Counted from the stretch's first letter, positions 43,135 to 53,603 are shown. The stretch is DNA of 64,000 bases from Proteles cristata cristata (GCA_017311185.1 JAESUZ010001514.1:1798001-1862000); one strand, 5' to 3'. Translations and numbers: made by a program. The notes: a model not told the origin generated them from the sequence alone.

Positions 43135-43369
43135 GGGGCGCCTGGGTGGCTTAGTCGGTTAAGCGTCCGACTTTCGCTCAGGTCATGATCTCGCGGTTCG
43201 CGGGTTCGAGCCCCGCGTCGGGCTCTGTGCTGACAGCTAGCTCAGAGCCTGGAGCCTGTCTTTGGATTCTGTGTCTCCCTCTCTCTCTGACCCTCCCTGC
43301 TCATGCTGTCTCTCTCTCACTCTCTCAGAAATAAATAAAAAATATTTTAAAAAATTAAAAAAAAAAAAA
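43135..43369 (+). mobile_element. SINEC-type SINE, sense, young
   Basis: GGGGCGCCTGGGTGGCTTAG head, A-box-like and B-box (GGTTCGCGGGTTCGAGCC) promoter elements close to consensus, and a long A-rich tail. Flanked by the 17-bp repeat. Confidence 0.95.
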
Positions 43370-43386
43370 AAGAAGTGAGGCTGGGA

Positions 43387-43935
43387 AATAGCACTGCTAG
43401 GAATTTACCCAAGGGATACAGAAATGCTGAGGCATAGGAGCACTTGTACCCCAATGTTCATAGCAGCACTCTCCACAATAGCTAAAACATGGAAAGAGCC
43501 TAAGTGTCCATCAACCGATGAATGGATCAAGAAGATGTGGTTTATCTATACCATGGAATACTACATGGCAATGAGAAACAATGAAATCTGGCCATGTGTA
43601 GCGGCCTGGATGGACCTTGAGGGTGTTATGCTGAGCTAAATAAGTCAGGCAGAGAAGGACAAATATCATATGTGTGCACGTATAGGAGGATTAGGAGGAG
43701 CTTAACAGAGGACCAAGGGGGAGAAGAAGGGCGGAAATAGTGGGGGAAAAGGGGAGAGGCAAACCATGAGAGACTCTTGAATGCTGACAAAAACTGAGGA
43801 CTGATGGATGTGGGGGGGGAGGAGGGATGGGCATGGAGGAGGGCACTTGTGGGGATGAGCACTGGGTATTATGTGGAAACTAATTTGACAATAAACTATT
43901 TGTAAAAAAAATAAAAATAAATAATAAAAAAAAAA
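43387..43935 (+). mobile_element. L1 3' end, sense, 5'-truncated, with poly-A tail
   Basis: The segment encodes the end of L1 ORF2 (NVHSSTIAKTWKEPKCPS-type text; WFIYTMEYYMAMRNNEIW is visible). It continues through the 3' UTR (GGATGTGGGGGGGGAGG, ACTGGGTATTATGTGGAAAC) to AATAAACTATTTGT and an A tail. It is about 550 bases of an element that is normally about 6 kb. It resembles the antisense copy at 3191-3664. Confidence 0.93.
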
Positions 43936-43954
43936 AAGAAGTGAGGCTGGGAGA

Positions 43955-45470
43955 TGTGTGGGCAGGCAGGACCCCGTGGCCCCTCGAGGGAGGAAGGACA
44001 GGTTTTCAGCAGTGACGTGACATGATCAGATCTGGGCTCTAGACGGCACCTGGGTCTAGATTGAGGGAGGCCAACGGGAAGCAGAGGGAGCGCTTCGGAG
44101 GGGCTGTGGCAACATGGCGGAGCTCTGGGGGCTGCTTGGAAAGGCAGCGGGTGGGCGGGAAGAGGGTCCCTGTGCTGGGATGTGAGCAGGCTGAGACGGC
44201 GCTTGTGACCTCACAGTGAGGAGGCGGAGACAAGGAGACCTGCAAAGGATGGCCTCTGGGGCCCCTGGAGGTGACTGCAGGGGTGGTGCCCGGGGAGAAC
44301 CAGCCTGGGGAGCAGCAGGGGTGAAGCCTCTGCTCTGCGCACAGGTTTCCCAAGAGCAAGGTACACCCTGCAGGTGGGCTACCGCCTCCAAGAGACACGG
44401 GCCATGGCGCCCTCATGACAAGGAGTTCATCACGTTCTCAATCCTGCCTCAGTCCCTCCAAGAGAAAGCCCCCGTGCGGAGGTCTTCAACACCTCTGACA
44501 CTTGCTACCCTCCCTTGTCACCAAGACAGATCAGGCCTCAGGCTCGGAGCCTCCAGCGGGCAACAGCCTTCTAGCTGGGATGTGATAACACTTCCTTGCC
44601 TTCATTTTTATGGCTGCCTCCCATTTATGGTAAGTGAAACCAGATTTCCAACTAGGGCAGGGAAATCAAGTTTCGTTCTGAGGCCAAGGCATTGCAGCTA
44701 AGGAAAAACAGTGGGCCACCTTTAAGAGAATACTACTAATGAATGGCTACCGGTGGCAAAGGGATCCGTCAAAGGTCTGATGGAGGACTTGGAAGATGGG
44801 AGGTTGGGAAACACCATGACAACGAAGGGGGCACTGGGCTTGGAGTCCAGCAGCTGTGTGTAAGCGCTTCTCAAAATGGGGGTAACGATCTCTGGCCTCT
44901 TCCCGGTTGTCACTAGGGCTGGTTGATACCGTGGACGGGAACCCAGCTTCAGGATTCGGAGGTGCAGCCAGTGAGGGTCGGCTCATGGGACAGTCCCTAA
45001 GTCAGGCTCACGGCAAGATGCCGTCCCTGCCCCCATCTTCCTGCTAGCTGGTGGTCAAGCAGGTGCAGGTGGGGTTAGAGGCCCCGGGGAGGGGTGGAGA
45101 CTCGTGTCTTTTTTTTAATCCAGAGACTTCTTTGGCTCCTCGAAGAAATTTTGCCCCCGAAAAACAAATCTCCCTGAAGATAAAATATTCAAGATAAGTT
45201 GTCCAAACACTGCCAGGCAGACTTTGCTCTCCCGAAGTCATGTCAGAAATCAAGCCGCCGGGGGGTTTTGAATGTAAATCTGGTGTCAGTGCGGTTCCCG
45301 GGGAACCAAGGGCAGGGTGACCTGTGCACGGGTCAGCGACGGGAAGCGGTTCTTCTGTGTGGCTGGGGAATTGCCATTGTTGCAAGACCAGAGGCCTCTA
45401 TGCCCCCTGTCCTGGGGCTTCCTCTTCTAAACTTTCAGTTTGATGGTGGGGGGCGTGTCTCTGCCCACTC
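43955..45470. other. Unassigned intergenic sequence
   Basis: Ancient-repeat-like text at 43990-44160 (GACGTGACATGATCAGATC). A GC-rich stretch at 44200-44420 has mirrored frames. No gene recognised. Confidence 0.5.
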
Positions 45471-45477
45471 CCCAAGG

Positions 45478-45638
45478 CCAGGAGTGGGACTGGGGACTGG
45501 CGCTGCCAGACTGAAAAATGGGATTTCCTTCTGAGTGCTCATACAGACCCCATAATTTAATTCTTTTCTCTGTTTCCTGGTTGATTTTCATCACCCCCTG
45601 GGAGGGAAGTCCACGGAGGACGGAGCCTTGTTCTCGCC
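45478..45638 (+). repeat. Direct duplication, copy 1 (161 bp)
   Basis: Matches 47894-48040 at about 91 percent by eye. Shared text includes ATAATTTAATTCT, CATCACCCCCTGGGAGGGAA and GACGGAGCCTTGTTCTCGC. It may include L2-like sequence, but the two copies are much closer to each other than unrelated L2 copies would be. Confidence 0.85.
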
Positions 45639-45865
45639 TGAGTTTGCAGCGACTTTCAGGGTCTAGCACCGTTTCAGTAAGTGCCAACGCACATGGAAAG
45701 GGCCAGAATCAGTATCCGCTTCCTGACAAGGTCCCATGCAGACCATTGGGAGCATCCTAAGAAATACGGAGCTGGGAGGGGATCAGGACTTGGCCATTTC
45801 TTGTCCCAGTGACCCCATCATCTATAAAAGAATTGGAGAAAGAATTATTTTAAAATGAAAATTTA

Positions 45866-45990
45866 GGAGCGCCTGGCTGGCTCAATGGGAAGAGCATGCG
45901 ACTCTTGGTCTCGGGGTTGTGAGTTTGAGCCTCACGGTGGGTGCAGAGATTACTAAAAATATAAATAACACAAAGAAACAAAAAAAAAAT
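45866..45990 (+). mobile_element. Short, older-type carnivore tRNA-SINE, sense
   Basis: GGAGCGCCTGGCTGGCTCAA head, GGTTGTGAGTTTGAGCCTCA B-box region and a short tail. AAAATGAAAATTTA before and AAAATGAAATGAAGATTTA after. Confidence 0.85.
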
Positions 45991-46254
45991 GAAATGAAGA
46001 TTTAAGGACTGTACAATTGCTCTGAGCTCAAAATCTAAAGCTGTATTTTAGGATCATTGGGGAACTTTTATCAACTGAAGTCACGAAAATGTACCCATTG
46101 TGGTGTGATCTGGGAAGAAGAGGGTGCTGTGTGGCGCCATGGGATGATGGGGCTGGAGAAGTGGAGTTTGCTGTATTTTACTTGGAGGAGGTAACGGAAG
46201 GAAAGGCAGGCTGACTGGAGCCTAATTTTCATACCAAACCACCCACCGCTTTGT

Positions 46255-46475
46255 TCTCTACCTGTGTTCAAATCCTGATTTTGCCACTAAGTGGCCAGGG
46301 GACCTTAGGCCAGTCGTGTTGCTTCCTTAAACTTAGGTTTTCTCATCTGTAAAATGGGGATAATAATAGTGCGTATGTCATGGGGCTGTTATCAGGATTA
46401 AATGAATAAATGAGTGTGAAGCCATTAGAATAGTGGCTAGCTACCACATAGTAGGTGCTCAATACATGTCAGCTT
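46255..46475 (-). repeat. MIR, antisense, nearly full length
   Basis: GTTCAAATCCTGATTTTGCC, TTTTCTCATCTGTAAAATGG and ATAGTAGGTGCTCAATACAT follow reversed MIR. A SINE is inserted at its end. Confidence 0.88.
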
Positions 46476-46477
46476 TC

Positions 46478-46578
46478 CCCCTAAAGTTTATTATTATTAT
46501 TATTATTATTGTTACTATTTTGAGAGAGAGAGACAGAGACAGAGAGAGCAAGCAGGGAGGGGCAGAGCAAGAGGAGGA

Positions 46579-46628
<50 letters not shown>

Positions 46629-46724
46629 CCCCCAGCTTGAGGCTCGAACTCACAAACTGTGAAATCATGACCTGAGCTGAAACCAAGAGTAGGATGCTTA
46701 ACCAACTGAGCCACCCAGGCGCGC
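46478..46724 (-). mobile_element. SINEC-type SINE, antisense, with expanded (ATT)n and (GA)n
   Basis: (ATT)n at 46491-46510, (GA)n at 46583-46625, reversed head GAGCCACCCAGGCGCGCC. CAATACATGTCAGCTT before and CAATAAATGTTAGCTT after are the target copies. Confidence 0.92.
46583..46625. repeat. (GA)n microsatellite inside SINE
   Basis: About 21 uninterrupted GA units, the longest dinucleotide run in the window. Confidence 0.92.
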
Positions 46725-46729
46725 CAATA

Positions 46730-47120
46730 AATGTTAGCTTTAATCATTGTTTCTCCAGTTTTCCCTTTCTGTGATATAGTGAGCCCAATTCCAAGAACCT
46801 AAAAGCACTGTAAATTATTCTGAGGGGGGGAAAAACCCATGATTTACATTCTCTGAAAATAAAACATACACTTACAGTGATGAGATAAGTTTCCAGGGTC
46901 GAGTGCTGTCATCAGTGAGTTGGAGTTTTCCGCCTACGTAGTCTTGGCAAATTTCTTAAAGGATGTGCAGTGTCTCTTTAGAAACCCTAAGCCCCCATGC
47001 CGTTCAAGGCTTTATTGAAGTCCACTGTGAGTGACTTCTGCTTCTCCTCAACAGGCAAGCTGCAGAGATTCCTGGAAACTAAGCAGCTGTACCTCCATGT
47101 TTAAAAAAATGCAATAAACT
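46730..47120. other. Unassigned intergenic sequence
   Basis: No repeat or gene recognised. Confidence 0.5.
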
Positions 47121-47322
47121 GGGGCGCCTGGGTTAGGGTTATTAACTGTCCAACTTCGACTCCAGCCATGATCTCCCGGTTTACGAGTTCAAGCCCTGCT
47201 CAGGCTCTGTGCTGACAGCTTGGAGCCTGGAAGCTGCTTTGGATTCTGTGTCTCCCTCTCTCTGCCCCTGCCCTGCTCCTGCTCTGTCTCTATCTCAAAA
47301 ATAAATTAAAAAAACATTTTTA
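47121..47322 (+). mobile_element. SINEC-type SINE, sense
   Basis: Head GGGGCGCCTGGGTTAGGGTT (rearranged A-box region). AAAAAATGCAATAAACT before and AAAAATGCAATAAATT after. Confidence 0.88.
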
Positions 47323-47329
47323 AAAATGC

Positions 47330-47890
47330 AATAAATTAAAAGTAAATCACAAATTTATAATTACTGCCTGACAACAAGGATTATACTTTGAAATGTAATA
47401 TGCTGATTGCAATCGTTTGCAGTGAAATCGGCTTATATGTGATACATTTTTAGGTCCCTAAATTCACAAAATGATTTTTGACCTGAAAAGGGATGGTGTA
47501 TAGTTTGGTTTCCCTTTACATTGTCACTCCATCTCTTCCAAACACGGCAGAAGGCTTTCCCCACGGTGTCAGTATTTGAGGAAATTTCAGGTTTTACACC
47601 AGAAGACTTCCCACTTCCTTTGGGATTTGTTTCCCACGACTATCCACCCCACCCCCCACCCCCCAGCCCATGGGCCCATCTCCTCTCTACAATCCAACTT
47701 CCAGCTGAAGAAACCAGGAGAAACCAAAGTTCCAGGATGTGAAGACATTGAGGCTCTGGTCTACGGATTGACTAGGAAGGGGCTTTAACTATCTCCCTGG
47801 TTAGAGGCACCTCCTCGTTTTTCTCCTCCAACTACCAGCGGGTCGCTCCTCCCAGATGAGAGGAAAGGGCTTAGTAAATGCGCTTCCTTG
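47330..47890. other. Unassigned intergenic sequence with C-run motif
   Basis: A minus-strand G-quadruplex pattern is at 47647-47669. No repeat family or gene recognised. Confidence 0.5.
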
Positions 47891-47893
47891 CTG

Positions 47894-48040
47894 CCAGGAG
47901 CGGGACTGGGGACTGAAAAACGGGATTTCCCTCTGAGCGCTCATACAGTCCTCATAATTTAATTCTGCTCTCTGTTTCCTGGCTGATTCTCATCACCCCC
48001 TGGGAGGGAAGCCGACGGAGGACGGAGCCTTGTTCTCGCT
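47894..48040 (+). repeat. Direct duplication, copy 2 (147 bp)
   Basis: Partner of 45478-45638, about 2.4 kb downstream in the same orientation. It lacks 14 bases present in copy 1, between two GACT repeats. Confidence 0.85.
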
Positions 48041-48289
48041 TTCCTTGCTGCCTGTTCAAAAGACCAACCCTTACGATGAAAAGGAATTCTAGAATTTCAA
48101 TTTCCTGTGTATATCCTCCAACACCTGTCCCCACTCTATGGACAAGGAAAGGGTTGAGGGACATCCCGTATAGGATTATGCCGTATGGGCCATTCCTTCC
48201 AAAGGGTTTTGCTTTGTTTTGTCTGGAGTTCCTGCTCCATGCCAGGCTCTGTATCGGGCGGGCGCTGACAGCACCATGGCGAGCAGGAC

Positions 48290-48440
48290 CTGTTTGTGCT
48301 TTTCTGGAGCTTGAGTACCTTTATCTGTATAATGGGAATAGTGATCATGTAATAATGGCTCGGCCCCTTCTAAGGGGATTGTGTGGGTATCAGATGAGCT
48401 AATGGATGTGAAAGTGCTTTATAAAATATTAAAGCATCCT
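48290..48440 (-). repeat. MIR fragment, antisense
   Basis: TTTATCTGTATAATGGGAAT and GGATTGTGTGGGTATCAGAT fit reversed MIR. Confidence 0.7.
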
Positions 48441-48524
48441 ATAAATATAAGAAAGATCAGGTATAGCATGAAAGCAGATGTTAAAAAGGAAGCCTTGGTT
48501 TTCTGCATCGTTTCTTTCATGATA

Positions 48525-48705
48525 ATAAAGCAACAGGTACCAAGTATTAAGCACCTACTATGTGCCAGCCGTTTTACTCGAAGTCTGGCCAGTCATCCAA
48601 ACAGCCCCACTGAGAGCTGTACCCTCTCTTGCAGAGACAGAGCGTCTTGCCCTGGGTCACAGGCGAGCAGGAGGTGGTGGCAGGCTGGAGCCGCTCAACT
48701 AAACG
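48525..48705 (+). repeat. MIR, sense
   Basis: TTAAGCACCTACTATGTGCC, CAGAGACAGAGCGTCTTGCC and CTGGGTCACAGGCGAGCAGG follow MIR order. Confidence 0.7.
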
Positions 48706-48709
48706 GTTT

Positions 48710-50215
48710 CCCTTTTGCCAGACTCTCTGTGGGGCAGCGCCTGCGTATCCAGGAGCCAAGGGAAGCATGAAGATAGAATTGAAAAAGAAGGGGTAGGTGT
48801 GTGTGCCCCCTGGATCACAGAGGCAAACTTGAGGCCTTGGGACTCCAGGGAACTTCTCAGAAAAGAGACAGGAACTAGCACTCAGGGACAATGACCTAAG
48901 GGTTTTGTAAGTTTCTAAACCACTATGACTTCCCCTTATTAGTTCTTGCATATTTCAGGCGCTTGCCTGTGGGGAAGAGCACTGAGATCCGTCCTTCGGT
49001 CCATGCGTATTTATTAAGCACCTACTCTGCTGCCAGGCAGGCCCAGCAGGGCCCGGGACATCTCTGTAGATGCAGGAAGGAGGGGTCGTGTTGAGGAATC
49101 CTGTTCTGCACCCACTGTGGTTGAGTACGAGAGCTTGGAAGGATGGAGAGTCCAGGAGTGGCTAGAAAAACCGAAAGCCCATGGGTGCCTAGGGTCTTCA
49201 GTAAGAAGAAAAGGGGAACACAGGGACATGGGGCCAGGCTGGTCCTGAGATGGCCTGGCCCAAGAAGGGAGAGGGACTTGGCCTTGTCCCTACAGGGGGC
49301 TGTCACACGGCTGAGCTAAGGACCTGGGCTGGGCTGTGTCCTCCCTGGCCTTCTAGGCCCTCAAGTTCCTCTTCCTCCTCTCTTCGCCCTCCCCTTGCTT
49401 CAGAGGGGCCCACCCGCATTCTTGGGGAATCAAAGGCTAAAAATAAACAGTTGCCGCCAGACTCTGGGCCCAGGGAATAGGTTAGATGGGAGTCCTGTGG
49501 GCTGTGGGTTGGGGCTGGGCCAGAGGATGGAGGGACAGCAGCTCAAGGTCCTAAGCCCCCCACCTGGTGATGCAAATAGTCCCGCCTGCCCCCAGTCTGG
49601 CCCTTTGAGAGCCAGGCCTTCTAGCCTTCCGCTCCGTGACCTTCTATGGCTGGGGCTATTTGATCCCAAGCAATGTCACCGTGCCTGCCGGAGAGAGAGA
49701 ACATGTGGCAAAAAATAGCTCCACCCCCTTGCAGTGTTCCTACCCATAACTGGACAGGGCAAGCCTTTATCAGTCCAAAGGCATACTCCCGCTAAAGCAA
49801 AGGTGCTTTTCTGGGAAGGCAAAACCCGTGACTCCTGAGCCCAGAGAGGACTTCATGGGTTCTCATTACTGACAGCATGGTTGGAATCCTTTGGACGGGA
49901 GGCCAGCTTTGGGGCGGGAGACCGGGCTGGGAGGGGGCTGGTGTCAACCGGCAGCATCAATCCATCATCTAAGGAACCTTCATGGGTCTTAGCTGTCCTA
50001 TACCCTCCAGTCTGTGTGACAAACGCAGGTCCACTCCCCAAACATATTTGTTGTGCTCAAGGAATGTCATTCCAATGGTGTCATTGCCTGGGTTTTGGTC
50101 GACAGGAATTCAGAGGCTGGGAAGACCCTCACTGGCTCCGTGTTAGCTCTATATTTAACTGTAGAGAGGCTGTACCTCCAGGCCAACCCTCTGATAACAA
50201 GCCCTAACACAAGCT
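48710..50215. other. Mostly repeat-free intergenic stretch
   Basis: Apart from ancient-repeat-like text near 49005-49050 (TATTTATTAAGCACCTACTC), no repeat is recognised. 49400-49800 carries MEF2-like and GATA-like motifs. Frames here are on both strands and match no family. Confidence 0.5.
49437..49446 (+). promoter_or_regulatory. MEF2 consensus match
   Basis: CTAAAAATAA fits YTAWWWWTAR exactly and sits in repeat-poor sequence. A motif match only; such sites also occur by chance. Confidence 0.35.
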
Positions 50216-50219
50216 ACGA

Positions 50220-50400
50220 GGAACCCCGCCCTGCTGACAGGCAATGCATTGTGATCATGTGGATGATCTCATTAAAGCTAGTATGTTGTCGTTCCATATC
50301 CATTCCATAGGTGTGACCCTGGGAGACTAAGCTGTTGCCCATTTTCACACACTTAGCAGGCTCATAGGAGCCCAGGTCTGGTGGGTCTGCATCAGCCTGA
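50220..50400 (+). repeat. Degraded MIR, sense
   Basis: GTGGATGATCTCATTAAAGC and TTGCCCATTTTCACACACTT suggest MIR. The copy is diverged. Confidence 0.4.
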
Positions 50401-50579
50401 CTTCAGATCCCATACCCTGAGCCTTCCAGAGAATGTTCGGTTTCAGATGCAGGGCTTGGAGGGAGGGGGGAAGGAAGTCACAAAGCCAGTGGTGAAAGTC
50501 CCCACGACATTTCCTTGGAGCGCTCCCGCTGTGTCCTGCACACCGCCATGACCCCGGTACCTGCCAGTCCCCACCCTAC

Positions 50580-50880
50580 ATGTGAGCCCCCCAGACCCTC
50601 GCGGATGCCATTCCCTCTGCCTGGAATGTGCTTCCGTTTCCTCTGAACCTGGCCGACTCCTGTTCACATTGCAGGTCTCCGCTTCATCGGCTTTGTTCCC
50701 ACCACACCCAGTGCTTCTATTGTCTAGGCTTCCGTATCGAATGAAACACGCGATAGAGTCGTCTTGGGGTCAGTGGCTCTCTCTGAGTAGAATGGAAGTG
50801 CCGGGAGGGCAGGAACTCCGCAGATCTTGCTCACCAACGTATTTCTACGACTTAGCACAGTGCCAGGCACATGAGTGAGG
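50580..50880 (+). repeat. L2 3' region, sense
   Basis: CATTCCCTCTGCCTGGAATG, CCGACTCCTGTTCACATTGC and CTTAGCACAGTGCCAGGCAC follow L2 order. Confidence 0.75.
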
Positions 50881-50884
50881 AAGC

Positions 50885-51565
50885 AAGGAACAGAAGCATG
50901 TGTGATTTGCTGAGTGTTGACTAAGTGGTCCAAACTGGGACGGCAGATGCAGCTACACGAGTGGGGAGTGGCTACCAGGCGACACAAAGCCTTGCTGGGC
51001 GGGCATGGCGTCAGAGAGGGACAGGAAGGGCCCGGATGATCTTTAATGAACCAGATCACTCTCAGGCTTGGTTGGGCTGTGAAATGCTTTGACGTTGTGG
51101 GAGGCCGGGCTGGCGGCCCGGATGTTAACCTTGCAAGGTCATTCTCCCCGGGGCCCTCCTTGTTTCCTTGAACAATCAATCAGAGCAAATCCTGCCATAT
51201 GGGTTCTGAACCTTGTAAGGAAACGACTGTACAAAATTGCTTTGAAATGCTTCTGGTGGAAGCTGCTCTCCGTGGTTAATTCTGGAAGGTGGGATTCCTG
51301 AGGGCATTCGCGTCCACACACATTTCTGTAATGATTGAATTCTTTCTCCCTCCCTTCCCCACTTTCCAACAGAAATGTGTTACCTTTCTGCACAGAGCAA
51401 CAAAGCCAGGTTACTAAGGATGCCTTCAAATATTTGGGGGGCGGGTGAAAGGTGCCTCCTCTTTAAGAAGTTTTGGTTGCAGAGAAGGAAGGAAAAAGAG
51501 GCAGGAGGCACCGGACATGAGTGGCTGGGTTAGAATGAAAATATCACCGATCGCTCTTTTTTCTT
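50885..51565. other. Unassigned intergenic sequence
   Basis: No repeat or gene recognised. Confidence 0.5.
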
Positions 51566-51694
51566 ATTTTCTAAATTCACATGAAGTAAAACGGACCTTT
51601 GGGGCACACATCTGTAAATTTTACTGTATGTGTAGAGTTGTGTCCCCGTACACGCACTCAGGATACAACTCCGTTCTGTCGGCCCCAAGCCCGC

Positions 51695-51779
51695 AGGAGT
51701 TGGCTTGAACTTATGAACCGTGAGATCATGACCTGAGTCAAAGTGGGACGCTTAACCGACTGAGCCACCCAGGCACCCC
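51695..51779 (-). mobile_element. SINEC-type SINE fragment, antisense
   Basis: Only the head half is present, from ATGAACCGTGAGATCATGAC to GAGCCACCCAGGCACCCC. The CT body and tail are missing, so it is truncated or a deletion product. Confidence 0.8.
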
Positions 51780-51977
51780 TACGTAGCTTTCTAGTCGAAT
51801 GGACTTACCACAGTTTATCTTTTCACCCCTTGAAGGACATTTGGCTGCTCTTAGTTTTTGGCGATTACAAATAGAGCTGTTCCACACATTTGTGTATAGG
51901 TTTCGTACGACGGAAGTTTTCATCTAGGGTAATCATCTAGGAATGGGGTTGCTGAGTCAGATAGTGAGCATAGGCTT

Positions 51978-52407
51978 GGGGCGCCTGGGTGGCTCAGTCG
52001 GTTGGGCGTCTGACTTCAGCTCAGGTCATGATCTCGAGGTTCGTGAGTTCAATCCCCGCATCAGGCTCTGTGCTGACAGCTCAGAGCCTGGAGCCTGCTT
52101 TGGATTCTGTGTCTCCCTCTCTGCTCCTCCCCCTCTCATGCTCTGTCTCTGTCTCTCAAAAATGAATAAACATTGGGGTGCCTGGGTGGCTCAGTCGGTT
52201 GAGCGTCCGACTTCAGCTCTGGTCACGATCTCACGGTTTGTGGGTTTGAGCCTTGCATTGGGTTCTGTGCTGCAGCTCAGAGCCTGGAGCCTGTTTCAGA
52301 TTCTGTGTGTCCCTCTCTCTCTGTCCCTCCCCTGCTCATGCTCTGTCTCTGTCTCAAAAATAAATAAACTTTAAAAAAAATGAATAAACATTAAAAAAAA
52401 ATTTTTT
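51978..52407 (+). mobile_element. SINEC-type SINE, sense, with another SINE in its tail
   Basis: Outer element: head GGGGCGCCTGGGTGGCTCAG at 51978. Its tail is interrupted at 52174 and resumes at about 52393. It is inserted in the antisense L1. Confidence 0.9.
52175..52375 (+). mobile_element. SINEC-type SINE, sense, nested in the tail of another
   Basis: Head GGGGTGCCTGGGTGGCTCAG. AAAAATGAATAAACATT (52158-52174 and 52376-52392) is the target copy and belongs to the outer SINE's tail. Confidence 0.93.
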
Positions 52408-52857
52408 ACGTACAGGCTTAACTTTATAAGAAACTGCCACACTGTTTTCCAGAGCGTCTGTACCAGTCTGCAGTCCCACCAGCAGTGTATAAGGACTGTG
52501 GTGTCTCCTAGCTCGCTAGCAACTGGGATTGTCAAGGTTTTTAAAACCATTCTGGTAAGTGTGTAATGGTGTCTCAGTGCAGATTTATTTCATATTTCTC
52601 TAATAGCTAATGTTGTTGAATGTATTTTCACGTGCTTATCTGCCACTATGTATTCTCTTTGCTGGAGTATCTGGTCAAGACTTTGGTCCATTTCTTAGTT
52701 GGGTTGTCTTCTTACTGTTGGGCTTTGAAAGTTCTCAATTCTGAATATAAGCCTTTTGTCAGATGTGTGATTTGCAATTATTTCTCCCAGAATGGCTGTT
52801 CATTCTCTTAACAGTGTCTTTCACAGAGCAAACTTCTCTCTAATTAAAAAAAAAAAG

Positions 52858-53075
52858 GGGGTGGGGTCAACTGCGTGACTCAGTTGTATAAGTGGCGACT
52901 CTTGATTCAGGCTCAGGCAGTGATCTCGAGTTAAGCGCTTGAGATCGAGTCCTGTGTCAGGCTCTGCACTGGCAGTGTGGGCAGGGTCTGCTTGGGATTC
53001 TCTTTCTCTCTCTGCCTCCCTCCCTCTCCCTCTCTCTTTCTCTCAAAATAAATAAATATTTAAAAATGAAATAAA
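52858..53075 (+). mobile_element. SINEC-type SINE, sense, diverged
   Basis: GGGGTCAACTGCGTGACTCA head, GCGCTTGAGATCGAGTCCTG B-box region, CT-rich body and AAATAAATAAATATTTAAAA tail. Confidence 0.8.
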
Positions 53076-53089
53076 GAATTACATTGAAG

Positions 53090-53330
53090 CGCAGTTGAGA
53101 TACAGTGCCATATTAATTTTAGATGTGCAATAGAATGATTCGACAATTCAATACGTGACTCAGTGCCCCCGTAATAGTGTACTCACCATCTGTCAGCACA
53201 CAACAATATTACAATATCATGGACCAGATTCCCTATGCTGTCCTTTTCACCCAATGGCTTATTTATTTTGTAACTAGAAGTTTGAACCTCTTAATTTCCT
53301 TTCTAACTTTGAGGAAAATTTTTATCAATA
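53090..53330 (-). mobile_element. Old L1 fragment, antisense
   Basis: CAGTTGAGATACAGTGCCAT, TTAGATGTGCAATAGAATGA and TATGCTGTCCTTTTCACCC match a known L1M antisense stretch. The same stretch appears at 58460-58650. Confidence 0.7.
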
Positions 53331-53385
53331 TTTTCTTTATAGATTGTATGTTTGACTTTTTTCTTTTTCTTCCTTCCTTTCTTTA

Positions 53386-53603
53386 AAAAAAATTTTTTTT
53401 AAATGTTTTATTTATTTCTGAGAGAGAGAGACAGCGTGAGCAGGTGAGGGTCAGAGAGAGAGGGAGGCACAGATCTGAAACAGCCTCCAGGCTCTGAGCT
53501 AGCTGTGAGCACAGAGCCTGATGCAGGGCTCGAACCCACAAACTGTGAGATCATGACCTGAGTCGAAGTCAGATGCTGAACTGACTGAGACACTCAGACG
53601 CCT
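53386..53603 (-). mobile_element. SINEC-type SINE, antisense
   Basis: T-rich tail, AAATGTTTTATTTATTTCTG, (GA)n and the reversed head GAGACACTCAGACGCCTC. Confidence 0.88.

Larger units (their letters stand above)
43118..43952 (+). repeat. One 17-bp target copied three times around a SINE and an L1
   Basis: AAGAAGTGAGGCTGGGA is at 43118-43134, 43370-43386 and 43936-43952. The SINE lies between the first and second copies and the L1 between the second and third. All three copies are identical. Confidence 0.95.
51570..52850 (-). mobile_element. Old L1, antisense, split by SINEs
   Basis: GGACATTTGGCTGCTCTTAG, GGAATGGGGTTGCTGAGTCA, GTCCCACCAGCAGTGTATAA, TAATGGTGTCTCAGTGCAG and TATAAGCCTTTTGTCAGATG are antisense L1 text in order. 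It is interrupted at 51695-51779 and 51978-52407. Confidence 0.85.

Noticed and set aside
43135..43369. tRNA-like A and B boxes
   Set aside because: They belong to the tRNA-derived head of a SINE; no cloverleaf tRNA gene is present.
43424..43639. Frame with reverse-transcriptase-type C-terminal text
   Set aside because: It is the remnant of L1 ORF2 in a 5'-truncated element, not a gene.
46285..46299. CTCF-like CCACTAAGTGGCCAG
   Set aside because: Mismatch in the central AGRKGG block, and it is part of a MIR.
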